Part shown: in pieces, positions 15,523 through 23,259 of the stretch
Numbering within the stretch: position 1 is the first letter of the stretch
Layout: the number at the start of each line of letters is the position of its first letter
Assembly: GCA_903960915.1 (NCBI GenBank)
Contig: CAJCCO010000010.1
Location: 1-35,128, forward strand
Length of the DNA stretch: 35,128 nt
Source: an uncultured beta proteobacterium
GTDB lineage: Bacteria; Pseudomonadota; Gammaproteobacteria; Burkholderiales; Burkholderiaceae_C
Direction of reading: 5' to 3'
Program-made: the position numbers and the translations under genes
The notes under the pieces: model-generated
What the model was told of the DNA's origin: nothing
The model's database searches: none
Seen by the model: only the letters and a program-made list of their open reading frames with translations

Positions 15523-16637
15523 AGGACGGGCTGATTTCTGCCGTGTGGCAACCAGCCTGTGAGCCGCTGGCCTTGAGCCCCCGCGAATGGGAAAATTTAC
15601 TGGGGCAGGCTCGGCAAACCCAGTTGCTGGGACGGTTGGCCCAACACCTTTGGGCGCAGGGCCGATGGCATGACGTGCCCGGGCCAGTGCGCCAGTATCT
15701 GGAGGGCATGCGCCGGCTACTCGACCGTCAGCACCGCGAGGTGCAATGGGAGGTGGCTTGCATTCAACGGGCTTTGCGTGGCTTCAGCGGGCCGGTGGTG
15801 TTGCTCAAGGGTGCGGCTTACCTGATGGCGGGTTTGCCACCAGCGGCTGGGCGAATTTTTTCAGACATTGACATTCTGGTGGCGCATGAAGACTTGAACA
15901 CGGTTGAAAGTGCGCTCTTTCGCGCTGGCTGGATTCATGAGGACATGGATGCCTACAAAGACCGTTACTACCGCACGTGGATGCATGAAATTGCGCCCTT
16001 GCGGCATGTGCAGCGGGGCACAGTGGTAGACGTTCACCACACGATTTCTCCGCCCACCTCGCGCTTTCGGGTGGCGGGGCGGCAGTTGCTTGAGCGCATG
16101 GTGCCGATTGAGGGGTTGGCAGGTTGCTATGTGTTGTGCCCGGCCGATATGGTGTTGCACAGCGCGGTGCATTTGTTTCAGGAAGGTGAGTTGAACAAGG
16201 GCTTGCGGGACTTGCTCGACATGCATGACCTGCTGCTGCACTTTGGCCGCGATGCGCAGTTTTGGCCTGACCTGCTGACCCGGGCGCACGCCTTGGGGCT
16301 GGGTGAACCGCTGTTTCATGTGCTGCAGCACATTGAGCGGTTTTTTGGGCCGGTATGCCCTGTGCCCTTGCAGCATGAATTAGCGCGCATGGCGCCGGCC
16401 GGGCCGGGCCGGGCGCTGACGCTGGCCTTGTTCAAGCGGGCACTTGTACCCAAGCACCCGAGCAGTGAACTTGCTTTTAGCGGGATGGCACATTGGCTTT
16501 TGTATGTGCGCTCACATTATTTGCGCATGCCCTTGAATCTTGTGATTTCTCATCTGGCGCGCAAAGCCTTGCAACGATACTTTTCTTCAGATCTATCCGC
16601 CAGTACGGCCAACAAGGTTCAGCGAGCGACGCCGTGA
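15519..16637 (+). CDS. Nucleotidyltransferase family protein, HPr-rel-A cassette
   Basis: This 372-residue protein belongs to the uncharacterised nucleotidyltransferase group (PF14907 type, by motif memory). LLKGAAYLMAGLP (Lys97) leads into SDIDILV (Asp116 and Asp118), the metal-binding carboxylates of a Pol-beta-like fold. HEIAPLRHVQRGTVVDVHHTI (about 163-183) supplies the third acidic strand. Members of this family recur beside HprK-like kinases in peptide-modifying clusters. The transferred nucleotide and acceptor are unknown. Its ATG overlaps the kinase stop as ATGA. The Ser-rich basic tail is likely flexible. Confidence 0.85.
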   Translation: MKDGLISAVWQPACEPLALSPREWENLLGQARQTQLLGRLAQHLWAQGRWHDVPGPVRQYLEGMRRLLDRQHREVQWEVACIQRALRGFSGPVVLLKGAAYLMAGLPPAAGRIFSDIDILVAHEDLNTVESALFRAGWIHEDMDAYKDRYYRTWMHEIAPLRHVQRGTVVDVHHTISPPTSRFRVAGRQLLERMVPIEGLAGCYVLCPADMVLHSAVHLFQEGELNKGLRDLLDMHDLLLHFGRDAQFWPDLLTRAHALGLGEPLFHVLQHIERFFGPVCPVPLQHELARMAPAGPGRALTLALFKRALVPKHPSSELAFSGMAHWLLYVRSHYLRMPLNLVISHLARKALQRYFSSDLSASTANKVQRATP

Positions 16638-16672
16638 AAGTGGGTGCGCTTCGGACTCAGGAGACGCATGCC

Positions 16673-17443
16673 ATGGTTTACAAATTAGTTGTTTTTCTTC
16701 TTGCCTGGTTTGTCGCATTCTCTGCGCAAGCCGACATGCAAAGTGTCATCGCCAAGGTGAAGCCGGGGGTGGTGATTGTGGGGACGTACAAGAACACCAA
16801 CAGTCCGCGGTTTGGCCTCAGGGGGGCTGGATTTGTGGTGGGCAATGGCAACCACATCATCACCAATGCGCATTTGATTGAGCAGGCCATCACCGATGGC
16901 GATACCGATTCCAGCTGGGTGGTGATGGTTGGTTTGGAAAAGAAAGAGTTGCAGATGCGCTCAGCCGTGATTCTGGAAGTGGATGTTGTGCACGACCTGG
17001 CTTTGTTGAGTTTTGAGGGCCCGCCGATGCCCACCCTGGTGATGCGTGATTCTCGGCTGGTGCAGGAGGGGCAGGCGGTGGCCTTCATGGGCTTTCCCAT
17101 TGGCGGTGCATTGGGTTTTTCACCAGTGACCCATAGGGGCATCATCTCGTCAATTGTGGCTTTTGCCACGCCTTCTGCATCGGCCCAGCAACTGAGTGAA
17201 CGCACGGTGCGCACCCTGCGCAGTGGGGCCAGTTTTAATGTGTTTCAGCTGGATGGAACAGCCTACCCCGGTAACAGTGGTGGCCCTTTGTTTGACCCAG
17301 AGACAGGCGAGGTGCTGGGTGTCGTCAACATGGTGTTTATCAAAGGCTCGCGGGAGTCTGCTTTGTCGCAACCCTCGGGTATCAGCTACGCCATTCCGTC
17401 GCAATTCATTTTGCAGATGTTGAAAGACCGCCAGTTGAATTGA
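16673..17443 (+). CDS. Secreted trypsin-like serine protease
   Basis: This is a 256-residue S1-fold protease with a signal peptide (residues 1-20, AQA/DM cleavage). The triad is visible: His67 (ITNAHLIE), Asp108 (VHDLALLSF) and Ser202 (YPGNSGGPLF). There is no PDZ domain after the protease, so it is shorter than DegP/DegS-type enzymes. The frame is open upstream to 16493, but AGGAG at 16659-16663 lies 9 bases before ATG 16673, which starts the signal peptide. It begins 35 bases after the nucleotidyltransferase, so it may belong to the same operon. It should act in the periplasm, where it could process the exported small protein or envelope proteins. That target is inference. Confidence 0.9.
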   Translation: MVYKLVVFLLAWFVAFSAQADMQSVIAKVKPGVVIVGTYKNTNSPRFGLRGAGFVVGNGNHIITNAHLIEQAITDGDTDSSWVVMVGLEKKELQMRSAVILEVDVVHDLALLSFEGPPMPTLVMRDSRLVQEGQAVAFMGFPIGGALGFSPVTHRGIISSIVAFATPSASAQQLSERTVRTLRSGASFNVFQLDGTAYPGNSGGPLFDPETGEVLGVVNMVFIKGSRESALSQPSGISYAIPSQFILQMLKDRQLN

Positions 17444-17484
17444 ACTGAAGAGGGCGGCATGTGTTCAAGACCTTACCCCCAGCC

Positions 17485-18798
17485 CTAAACGACTAGAAAG
17501 CGGCTGGCGTGCTCCAGGTCTTCGTGCGTGGTGCCCAGCGCCAGCGCATGCACAAATTTTCGCCACGGCTCATCGGGTTCACCAAGACGAAAACCGTAGA
17601 CTTGATTGAGCGGCCCGGTCTGTCGCCGCACCGCCATGACTTTGACGCTGGAGTGCTCTGCGCTGCCGAGTTCGATTTGCGCGTCACCCCAGGTTTTCAG
17701 GGGCAGTTCGTCGCGGGCGATGGCCTGGAAACCGTATTCAGACAACTCCACAATTTGCAGGCTGCTGGCGTTGTGTGCGCTGACCGTTCCACAGTGAAAT
17801 ACGCCCGGGCAGGACACGGAATACCGTTGGTGCTGGCGTAACGCATCGTAAGGGCTGGATTCGGCAGGCACCGCCGGCAGGATGCGTCTATAGCTCTCCA
17901 GGTTGTAAATGGCGTGCAGCAGGCGTTTTTTGCGTGTGTCCAATGCTTGAAAAATACCGGATTTCTGGTTGAAAAAATAGTCCAGCAAGTCAGCGGTCAT
18001 GACGGGGTCGTTGGTGGTGAAGTAGCGACGGTTGGGCAACATGATGTTGGGCAGCACGGTCTTGACAAAGTACTTGTACAGATTTTTCTGGTCGGCTTTG
18101 TGCCCATAAGCCCGCTCAAACACACCGGGCGCCTGGTACAGGTCCAAGCTGGCGCCTACGGCTGGGGCGCCATTGGCAAAGTCGTAACTGGCCACCACGT
18201 TCTCGGACAGGCGTTGAAAGAACAGCAAGGATTCATAGAGATCGATCCGGTCGGGGTTGACGGCGATGAGCAAGTGACGCGTATCAAAGAAGCTGGTGCA
18301 ATAGCCGTACATGAATTTCATCAGGGGAAACAGAATCATGCCCCCGGTTTTGCGAAAACTGGGGTGAACGGCTAGCGCTGACACTTCGGCAATATTGCCG
18401 GTTTGTTGCCGCACCCGGGTCAGGTCAAAAATACTTTGCAGGGGGAAGCCAAAAACACTTTCCCGAATCAAGGAAATGGTGCCCACCACTTGCCCATCGT
18501 ATTTCGCACACAGGGTGGTGGTGGTGGGGAGGGCATGGTAGATGGACAAGCGCATGCCGCTGGGATCGGGCTTCATGAAGCCGCTGCTCACATAGGCGTC
18601 ATGCAGAAGACGAAAGCAGGCTTCGAGTTCTTCCTGGGTTTCAGCAATTTTGAGCACCAGGCGTTCGTCCGGGTTCGGGTCACATTCGACGAAAGACCGG
18701 TAGAGGGCAAATCTGAGGTCGCGCGGCAGGTTGGCAATGCCAAGGCGCAGGCTGTGTTTGAAGGCTTTTTTGCCCGCTCTGAGAATTGAATTTGGCAC
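17485..18798 (-). CDS. FeeM-like N-acyltransferase fused to a C-terminal PilZ domain
   Basis: This is a 437-residue two-domain protein. The N-terminal half (about 45-235) is a GNAT-like acyltransferase of the FeeM N-acyl amino acid synthase type (LLHDAYVSSGFMKPDPSGMR, VVGTISLIRES, EVSALAVHPSFRKTGG). The C-terminal domain from about 318 has RQHQR (Arg321 and Arg325, fitting RxxxR) and ELSEYG (351-356, close to the D/N-x-S-x-x-G motif). These are the c-di-GMP contacts of PilZ domains. The open frame reaches a TTG at 18834, but GGAGGA sits 7 bases before GTG 18798, which I choose. Similar acyltransferases occur in exosortase loci. The likely product is an N-acyl amino acid or related lipid, possibly controlled by c-di-GMP. 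Confidence 0.85.
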   Translation of the reverse strand: MPNSILRAGKKAFKHSLRLGIANLPRDLRFALYRSFVECDPNPDERLVLKIAETQEELEACFRLLHDAYVSSGFMKPDPSGMRLSIYHALPTTTTLCAKYDGQVVGTISLIRESVFGFPLQSIFDLTRVRQQTGNIAEVSALAVHPSFRKTGGMILFPLMKFMYGYCTSFFDTRHLLIAVNPDRIDLYESLLFFQRLSENVVASYDFANGAPAVGASLDLYQAPGVFERAYGHKADQKNLYKYFVKTVLPNIMLPNRRYFTTNDPVMTADLLDYFFNQKSGIFQALDTRKKRLLHAIYNLESYRRILPAVPAESSPYDALRQHQRYSVSCPGVFHCGTVSAHNASSLQIVELSEYGFQAIARDELPLKTWGDAQIELGSAEHSSVKVMAVRRQTGPLNQVYGFRLGEPDEPWRKFVHALALGTTHEDLEHASRFLVV

Positions 18799-18870
18799 TT
18801 GGCAGTCCTCCGGTAGAGATGATGCAACCGGCAAACTTCTGAGCCCCTGAACTAGGGAGGGTGCGCTCAG

Positions 18871-18900
18871 AAATTAGTCGGCTGATTCATTCTGTGACAA
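18871..18900 (-). promoter_or_regulatory. Candidate sigma-70 promoter of the FeeM-PilZ gene
   Basis: Read on the minus strand, TTGTCA (18900-18895) and TAATTT (18876-18871) are separated by 18 bases, about 70 bases upstream of the GTG. The match is moderate. A weak GG-N10-GC pair resembling a sigma-54 site lies just upstream at 18907-18920. Confidence 0.35.
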
Positions 18901-18946
18901 GACTTGGCATTTGTCATCCCGGATCAAGGGGCGCACTTGCTGAACA

Positions 18947-20050
18947 TCAGGCCCGGGCATCGCCCCAGCGCAGCAGGGCGGTGTCGTCACCCCGGTACAG
19001 GGTCTGGCCGTGGCAATTGACGCAGTAGTCAGGCGAGACAATCATCTCGATAAATTGCATATCGGCGGCAATGCGCGTGTACTCAAACAGAATGCTGCGC
19101 ACCACCTGCGCCCCGGCGCGTATGTGGCTGCCATGCCCAATCCAGGCCGGGCCAGTGATGGTGGCACCGGGTTCTATGCGCACGCTTGAGCCAATATAAA
19201 CCGGCCCGGTGATGCTGACCTCGTCCCAAGGAATGGAGGTATTGAGCCCAACCCAGACGCCGGGTTTGACCTGCCGCCCTGGCATCTTCATTTGCGCAAT
19301 TTCACCGCGCAAGACCCGCTGCAAGACTGACCAGTAATCACTGACCCGGCCAATGTCGATCCAGTTGAAGGGACGGTTTTGTACAAAAAATGGCAGCTTC
19401 TGCGCCACCAGTTGGGGGAATAGTTGCGAGCCAATGTCGTAAATGGTGCCCGAGGGGACGAGGTCCAGCACGGCGGGCTCGAAGATGTAGATGCCGGTAC
19501 TGGCCAGGGTGGATTTGGCTTGCTCGGGCTGTGGTTTTTCTTGGAAGGACTGAATGCGGCCTTCAGAGTCGGCCACCACAATGCCATAGCTGCTGACGTC
19601 GGCCAGGGGCACATCCAGCGCCACCACGCTGGCCAGGGCGCCTTTGGCTTGGTGTTCTACCAAGGCGGCGGTGATGTCCAGGTCAATCAGGGCATCGCCG
19701 CACAGCACCAGGGTGGTTTCATCAAAGAAGCCGCTGAAGTCCTGGATGCGGCGCATGCCGCCGGCCGATCCCATGGGGCGCGGCAGAACGTCGCCGTGTT
19801 CGCGCACGCCCTCGTAGGCGTAGCCAATTTGCACGCCCCAGCGGCTACCGTCACCAAAATACTCTTCAATTTTGTGGTGGTGGTAAGCCACGTTGACCAT
19901 GATTTCGGTGATGCCGTGGCGGGCCAGGTGCTCGATCAAGTATTCCATCACCGGTTTGCCCAGAATCGGCACCATGGGCTTGGGCAGGTCCCGCGTGAGT
20001 GGACGCACGCGGGTGCCTTGGCCGGCGGCCAGAATCATGCCTTTAGCCAT
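18947..20050 (-). CDS. Sugar-phosphate nucleotidyltransferase (NDP-sugar pyrophosphorylase, mannose-1-phosphate guanylyltransferase-like)
   Basis: This 367-residue enzyme begins with MILAAGQGTRVRPLTRDLPKPMVPI (residues 5-29), the nucleotide-binding signature of the pyrophosphorylase family. It contains LCGDALIDLD (about 106-115) for the metal-binding Asp and ENRPFNWIDIG-type segment near 236-245. The C-terminal part has left-handed beta-helix hexapeptides (VYIGSSVRIEPGATITGPAWIGHGSHI). It makes an activated NDP-sugar for polysaccharide synthesis; the sugar and base are not certain. I use ATG 20050, with GGAG 6 bases upstream, over ATG 20062. It follows galE by 21 bases in a leftward operon. 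Confidence 0.88.
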   Translation of the reverse strand: MAKGMILAAGQGTRVRPLTRDLPKPMVPILGKPVMEYLIEHLARHGITEIMVNVAYHHHKIEEYFGDGSRWGVQIGYAYEGVREHGDVLPRPMGSAGGMRRIQDFSGFFDETTLVLCGDALIDLDITAALVEHQAKGALASVVALDVPLADVSSYGIVVADSEGRIQSFQEKPQPEQAKSTLASTGIYIFEPAVLDLVPSGTIYDIGSQLFPQLVAQKLPFFVQNRPFNWIDIGRVSDYWSVLQRVLRGEIAQMKMPGRQVKPGVWVGLNTSIPWDEVSITGPVYIGSSVRIEPGATITGPAWIGHGSHIRAGAQVVRSILFEYTRIAADMQFIEMIVSPDYCVNCHGQTLYRGDDTALLRWGDARA

Positions 20051-20071
20051 GCAGGGCTCCATTCATTGTTT

Positions 20072-21118
20072 TCATGTGGCAAGTGTAGGCGGGGCAGGGC
20101 GGCCAGCGGTCGGCTCATAACCCCGGGGGTTGGCAGTCTGCCAACGCCAAGCGTCGGCACACATGCTGGCCAAATTTAAATTTGCTTGCCAGTTTAGCAA
20201 CTGAGTAGCCCGCTTGGGTTCGGCGTAGCAGGTGGCGACATCGCCTGCCCGGCGCGGCCTGATTTGGTAGGGCACGCGACGGCCACTGGCTTGTTCGAAG
20301 GCGTGCACCATGTCCAGCACGCTGTAGCCCAAACCGGTTCCCAGGTTGACGCTCAGGCATTGAGGCGACTTGTTCAGTCTTTCCAGCGCCTTGAGGTGAC
20401 CTTGGGCCAGGTCCACCACATGCAGGTAGTCGCGTACGCCGGTGCCGTCCGGGGTGTCGTAGTCATTGCCCCACACGGGTAGAAATTCCCGCTGTCCCAA
20501 AGCGACCTGGGCCACCAGGGGCAGCAGGTTATTGGGGATGCCGCGCGGGTCTTCGCCAATCAGCCCGCTGGGGTGCGCCCCCACCGGGTTGAAGTAACGC
20601 AGGATGGCAATGCGCCAGGCCCCGTCGCTGCGGTACAGGTCACGCAGCATGTTCTCAATCACCAGTTTGGTTTGGCCGTAGGGGTTGGTGGCTGAGAGGG
20701 GGTGGTCTTCTGTGAGTGGCAGTTGTTGCGGTTGGCCGTAGACCGTGGCCGAGGAGCTGAACACCAGGGTTTTGACACCGCAGGCCTGCATGGCGTGCAG
20801 CAGGTGGAGGGTGCCAACCACGTTGTTGTCGTAATAGCTCAGGGGTTGCAGCACCGATTCGCCCACGGCCTTGAGTCCTGCCAGGTGCATGACCGATTGC
20901 GCCCGGCTGGTGCGCAGGGCAGACAACAAGGCGGCTTGGTCACACAGGTCGCCTTCAATCAGGTGGGGTCGTTTGCCGGTGATGCGTTCGACGCGGGCCA
21001 AGGCTTCAGGCTGGCTGTTGCTGAAGTTGTCGAATACGGTGACCTCCTGGCCGGAGGTGAGCAGTTCAACACATGTATGTGAGCCGATATAGCCCGCACC
21101 GCCGGTCACCAGAATCAT
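20072..21118 (-). CDS. galE: UDP-glucose 4-epimerase GalE
   Basis: This is a 348-residue short-chain dehydrogenase-type epimerase. The NAD-binding motif GGAGYIGSH is at 6-14, the catalytic Ser123 lies in SSSATVYG, and Tyr147/Lys151 in NPYGQTK. Downstream features include RYFNPVGAHPSGLIGEDP and VRDYLHVVDLA, both typical of GalE. It interconverts UDP-glucose and UDP-galactose in the cytoplasm, supplying UDP-galactose for surface polysaccharide. It sits upstream of the sugar-phosphate nucleotidyltransferase. A CCAGG-N7-CCTGG inverted repeat (21128-21144) lies 10 to 26 bases before the start and there is no clear Shine-Dalgarno sequence. Confidence 0.95.
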   Translation of the reverse strand: MILVTGGAGYIGSHTCVELLTSGQEVTVFDNFSNSQPEALARVERITGKRPHLIEGDLCDQAALLSALRTSRAQSVMHLAGLKAVGESVLQPLSYYDNNVVGTLHLLHAMQACGVKTLVFSSSATVYGQPQQLPLTEDHPLSATNPYGQTKLVIENMLRDLYRSDGAWRIAILRYFNPVGAHPSGLIGEDPRGIPNNLLPLVAQVALGQREFLPVWGNDYDTPDGTGVRDYLHVVDLAQGHLKALERLNKSPQCLSVNLGTGLGYSVLDMVHAFEQASGRRVPYQIRPRRAGDVATCYAEPKRATQLLNWQANLNLASMCADAWRWQTANPRGYEPTAGRPAPPTLAT

Positions 21119-21220
21119 GGGGGCTTGCCAGGGGGAGTTCCTGGTGTTTCAAAGGAGTCCCATCTTAAATTTGGCGAGGCCCCGAAAAGGGCGGCTTATT
21201 TCACACCAGGGGCTGTTTTC

Positions 21221-22159
21221 TCAACCGCCAGAGTCCACCGATGACGTGGCGTGCTGGTCCTGACCCAGCAAGGCCGCCAATTGCGGCAAGGCGTCTTTGA
21301 GCGCCTGTTTCAGGGTGTGGGGTGGGTTGATCACGAACATGCCGCTGGCGGGTAAGCCCGGGCGTTTGACCACACCGGTGTCGTCTGAATAGAGCTTGCT
21401 CGATTTCACGGTGAGCGTGGCATTGAGCCAGCTTTTGCCCGCCTTGGTTGCCAGCGTTTTGAGCTTGCGCGGCACATCATGCGCCTCAGGGCGCGGAATG
21501 ATGGGGTACCACACCACATAGGTGCCGGTGGCAAAGCGCACCAGCGAGTCGGCCACCATGGCGGCCACACGTTGGTAGTCGGTCTTGATCTCGTAGCTGG
21601 GGTCGCACAAGACCAGGGCGCGGCGTGCTGGCGGCGGCAGAAACTTTTTCAGGCCCTCAAAGCCGTCTTCACGGAGCACGGCGACTTGGCGGCCTGCTTC
21701 CAGTTGGGCGATGTTGGCGGCCAGTGTTTTGGCGTCGGTGGGGTGCAGCTCAAACAGCTTGAGCTTGTCGCGATCGCGCAGCAGTCGCTGAATGAGGAAC
21801 GGCGAGCCGGGGTACACCCGGTGGCTGCCCTTGGCATTGAAGCTGGCCACCAGGTCCAGGTAGTCCTGAATGGCGGGGGCCAGGCCTTCGGCGATGGATT
21901 TGATGGCCAACTTGTCGTTGTTGGCTGGGGGCAGCGCCCTTTTTTCCGGGGAAATCAAGCGCAAGAAACCCTCGGCGGCTTCGCCACTGGTTTCGGCGTA
22001 GTCGCCATCGAGCCGGTACAGACCCGCGCCGGCATGGGTGTCAAACACCGTTAACGCTGTGTCTTTGAGGGCCAGGTGCCGCAGGATGGCGATGAGCACG
22101 GTGTGCTTGAGAACGTCGGCGTGGTTGCCGGCATGAAAGGCGTGTCTATAACTGAACAT
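21221..22159 (-). CDS. rlmJ: 23S rRNA (adenine(2030)-N(6))-methyltransferase RlmJ
   Basis: The protein is 312 residues from ATG 22159, where the family-typical start FSYRHAFHAGNHADVLKH begins; an upstream in-frame extension to 22249 runs into the rplM promoter and is rejected. The SAM-binding region includes FDTHAGAGLYRL (about 39-50), and the catalytic loop LCDPSYE lies near residue 185 (the D-P-x-Y adenine-N6 methyltransferase motif). It methylates A2030 of 23S rRNA. It is divergent from rplM and followed by a galE gene on the same strand about 100 bases away. The Ser/Gly-rich tail is not conserved in my recollection. Confidence 0.93.
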   Translation of the reverse strand: MFSYRHAFHAGNHADVLKHTVLIAILRHLALKDTALTVFDTHAGAGLYRLDGDYAETSGEAAEGFLRLISPEKRALPPANNDKLAIKSIAEGLAPAIQDYLDLVASFNAKGSHRVYPGSPFLIQRLLRDRDKLKLFELHPTDAKTLAANIAQLEAGRQVAVLREDGFEGLKKFLPPPARRALVLCDPSYEIKTDYQRVAAMVADSLVRFATGTYVVWYPIIPRPEAHDVPRKLKTLATKAGKSWLNATLTVKSSKLYSDDTGVVKRPGLPASGMFVINPPHTLKQALKDALPQLAALLGQDQHATSSVDSGG

Positions 22160-22192
22160 AGGCCAATGGTAACCGGGCGCTGGCAAATTTCG

Positions 22193-22198
22193 TATAAT
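22193..22198 (+). promoter_or_regulatory. -10 element of the rplM-rpsI promoter
   Basis: A perfect TATAAT sits 125 bases before the rplM ATG. It has no good -35 hexamer at 17 bases, which is common for strong ribosomal promoters with other activating features. Transcription would start near 22205, at the base of the leader hairpin. Confidence 0.65.
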
Positions 22199-22203
22199 CG
22201 CGG

Positions 22204-22273
22204 GCTTCGCAGCGCTTTTGTGGCTCCGCGGCGAAGCTAGAACTCCCACCTAAGAGGTTCCCATCAGAGGAAC
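22204..22273 (+). promoter_or_regulatory. Structured 5' leader of rplM-rpsI mRNA
   Basis: Two inverted repeats lie between promoter and gene: GCTTCGC (22204-22210) with GCGAAGC (22231-22237), and GTTCC (22257-22261) with GGAAC (22269-22273). Ribosomal protein operons are often controlled by such leaders through binding of a product protein. I cannot match this one to a named leader family. Confidence 0.4.
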
Positions 22274-22322
22274 ACCGACCGTGGAAAAGAGCCCGACAAA
22301 CCTTCTTTTCAAGAGAAAACTC

Positions 22323-22754
22323 ATGACTAAAACCTTCAGCGCCAAACCCGCTGACGTGGTGCACGAGTGGTTTGTGATTGACGCGACCGACAAGGTCCTC
22401 GGACGAGTAGCCAGCGAAGTTGCTCTCCGTTTGCGCGGCAAACACAAGGCCATTTATACGCCTCACGTCGATACCGGTGACTTCATCGTCATCATCAACG
22501 CAGCCCAGCTGCGTGTCACGGGCGCCAAGTCCACTGACAAAGTGTATTACAGCCACTCTGGCTACCCTGGCGGCATTTCTGCCATCAACTTCCGCGACAT
22601 GCAAGCCAAGTTCCCTGGCCGCGCTTTGGAAAAAGCCGTCAAGGGCATGCTGCCCAAGGGACCCCTGGGCTACGCCATGATCAAGAAGCTCAAGGTATAC
22701 GGTGGCGCTGAGCACCCGCATACTGCCCAGCAACCCAAAGTGTTGGAAATCTAA
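22323..22754 (+). CDS. rplM: 50S ribosomal protein L13
   Basis: This 143-residue protein has the full L13 pattern: [26 protein letters not shown] near the start, [28 protein letters not shown] and the C-terminal [21 protein letters not shown]. It is a component of the large ribosomal subunit and is needed early in its assembly. I choose ATG 22323 because homology begins at [16 protein letters not shown]; the in-frame ATG at 22281 is within the leader. rpsI follows after 11 bases. Confidence 0.98.
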   Translation: MTKTFSAKPADVVHEWFVIDATDKVLGRVASEVALRLRGKHKAIYTPHVDTGDFIVIINAAQLRVTGAKSTDKVYYSHSGYPGGISAINFRDMQAKFPGRALEKAVKGMLPKGPLGYAMIKKLKVYGGAEHPHTAQQPKVLEI

Positions 22755-22765
22755 GGAGCCTTGAA

Positions 22766-23158
22766 ATGATTGGTGAATGGAACAATGGTACCGGCCGTCG
22801 CAAATCAAGCGTCGCCCGTGTTTTCCTGAAAAAAGGCTCTGGCCAGATCGTTGTGAATGGCAAAGCCATTGAGAACTTCTTTGGTCGCGCAACTTCTATC
22901 ATGATTTGCAAACAGCCCCTGATGCTGACAAACCACGCTGAAACCTTTGACATCATGGTCAATGTGTCTGGTGGCGGTGAGTCTGGTCAGGCTGGCGCTG
23001 TGCGTCACGGTATTACCCGCGCCCTGATTGATTACGATGCCACACTCAAGCCCGAGTTGAGCAAAGCCGGCTTCGTGACCCGCGATGCCCGTGAAGTCGA
23101 ACGTAAAAAGGTCGGTTTCCACGGCGCTCGTCGTCGCAAGCAGTTCAGCAAGCGCTAA
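22766..23158 (+). CDS. rpsI: 30S ribosomal protein S9
   Basis: This is a 130-residue protein of standard S9 length. It starts with [15 protein letters not shown] and ends with the invariant basic tail [18 protein letters not shown], whose last residues reach the ribosomal P site. GGAG precedes the ATG at good spacing. It forms a two-gene operon with rplM, closed by a strong terminator. Confidence 0.98.
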   Translation: MIGEWNNGTGRRKSSVARVFLKKGSGQIVVNGKAIENFFGRATSIMICKQPLMLTNHAETFDIMVNVSGGGESGQAGAVRHGITRALIDYDATLKPELSKAGFVTRDAREVERKKVGFHGARRRKQFSKR

Positions 23159-23195
23159 TCTCAACAAGAGAAGCGCAGCCGAACGGTTGCCCCTC

Positions 23196-23233
23196 AAAAA
23201 AGCCGTCAGAGCGCAGGTTCTGGCGGCTTTTTT
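23196..23233 (+). terminator. Rho-independent terminator of rplM-rpsI (bidirectional in form)
   Basis: A 15-bp stem (23196-23210 with 23219-23233, one G-U pair) has an 8-base loop. It is flanked by six A and six T, giving AAAAAAGCCG on one side and CGGCTTTTTT on the other. It lies 37 bases after the rpsI stop. Confidence 0.92.
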
Positions 23234-23259
23234 GTTGGCGCTGCTAGACTCCGCGTTCT

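Noticed and set aside
16493..16672. Extended N-terminus of the serine protease
   Set aside because: The extension overlaps the nucleotidyltransferase gene in another frame, while ATG 16673 has a good ribosome-binding site and starts a signal peptide.
21180..21205. GC-rich inverted sequence between rlmJ and galE as a terminator
   Set aside because: The stem is only about four perfect pairs and no T-run follows in the rlmJ direction.
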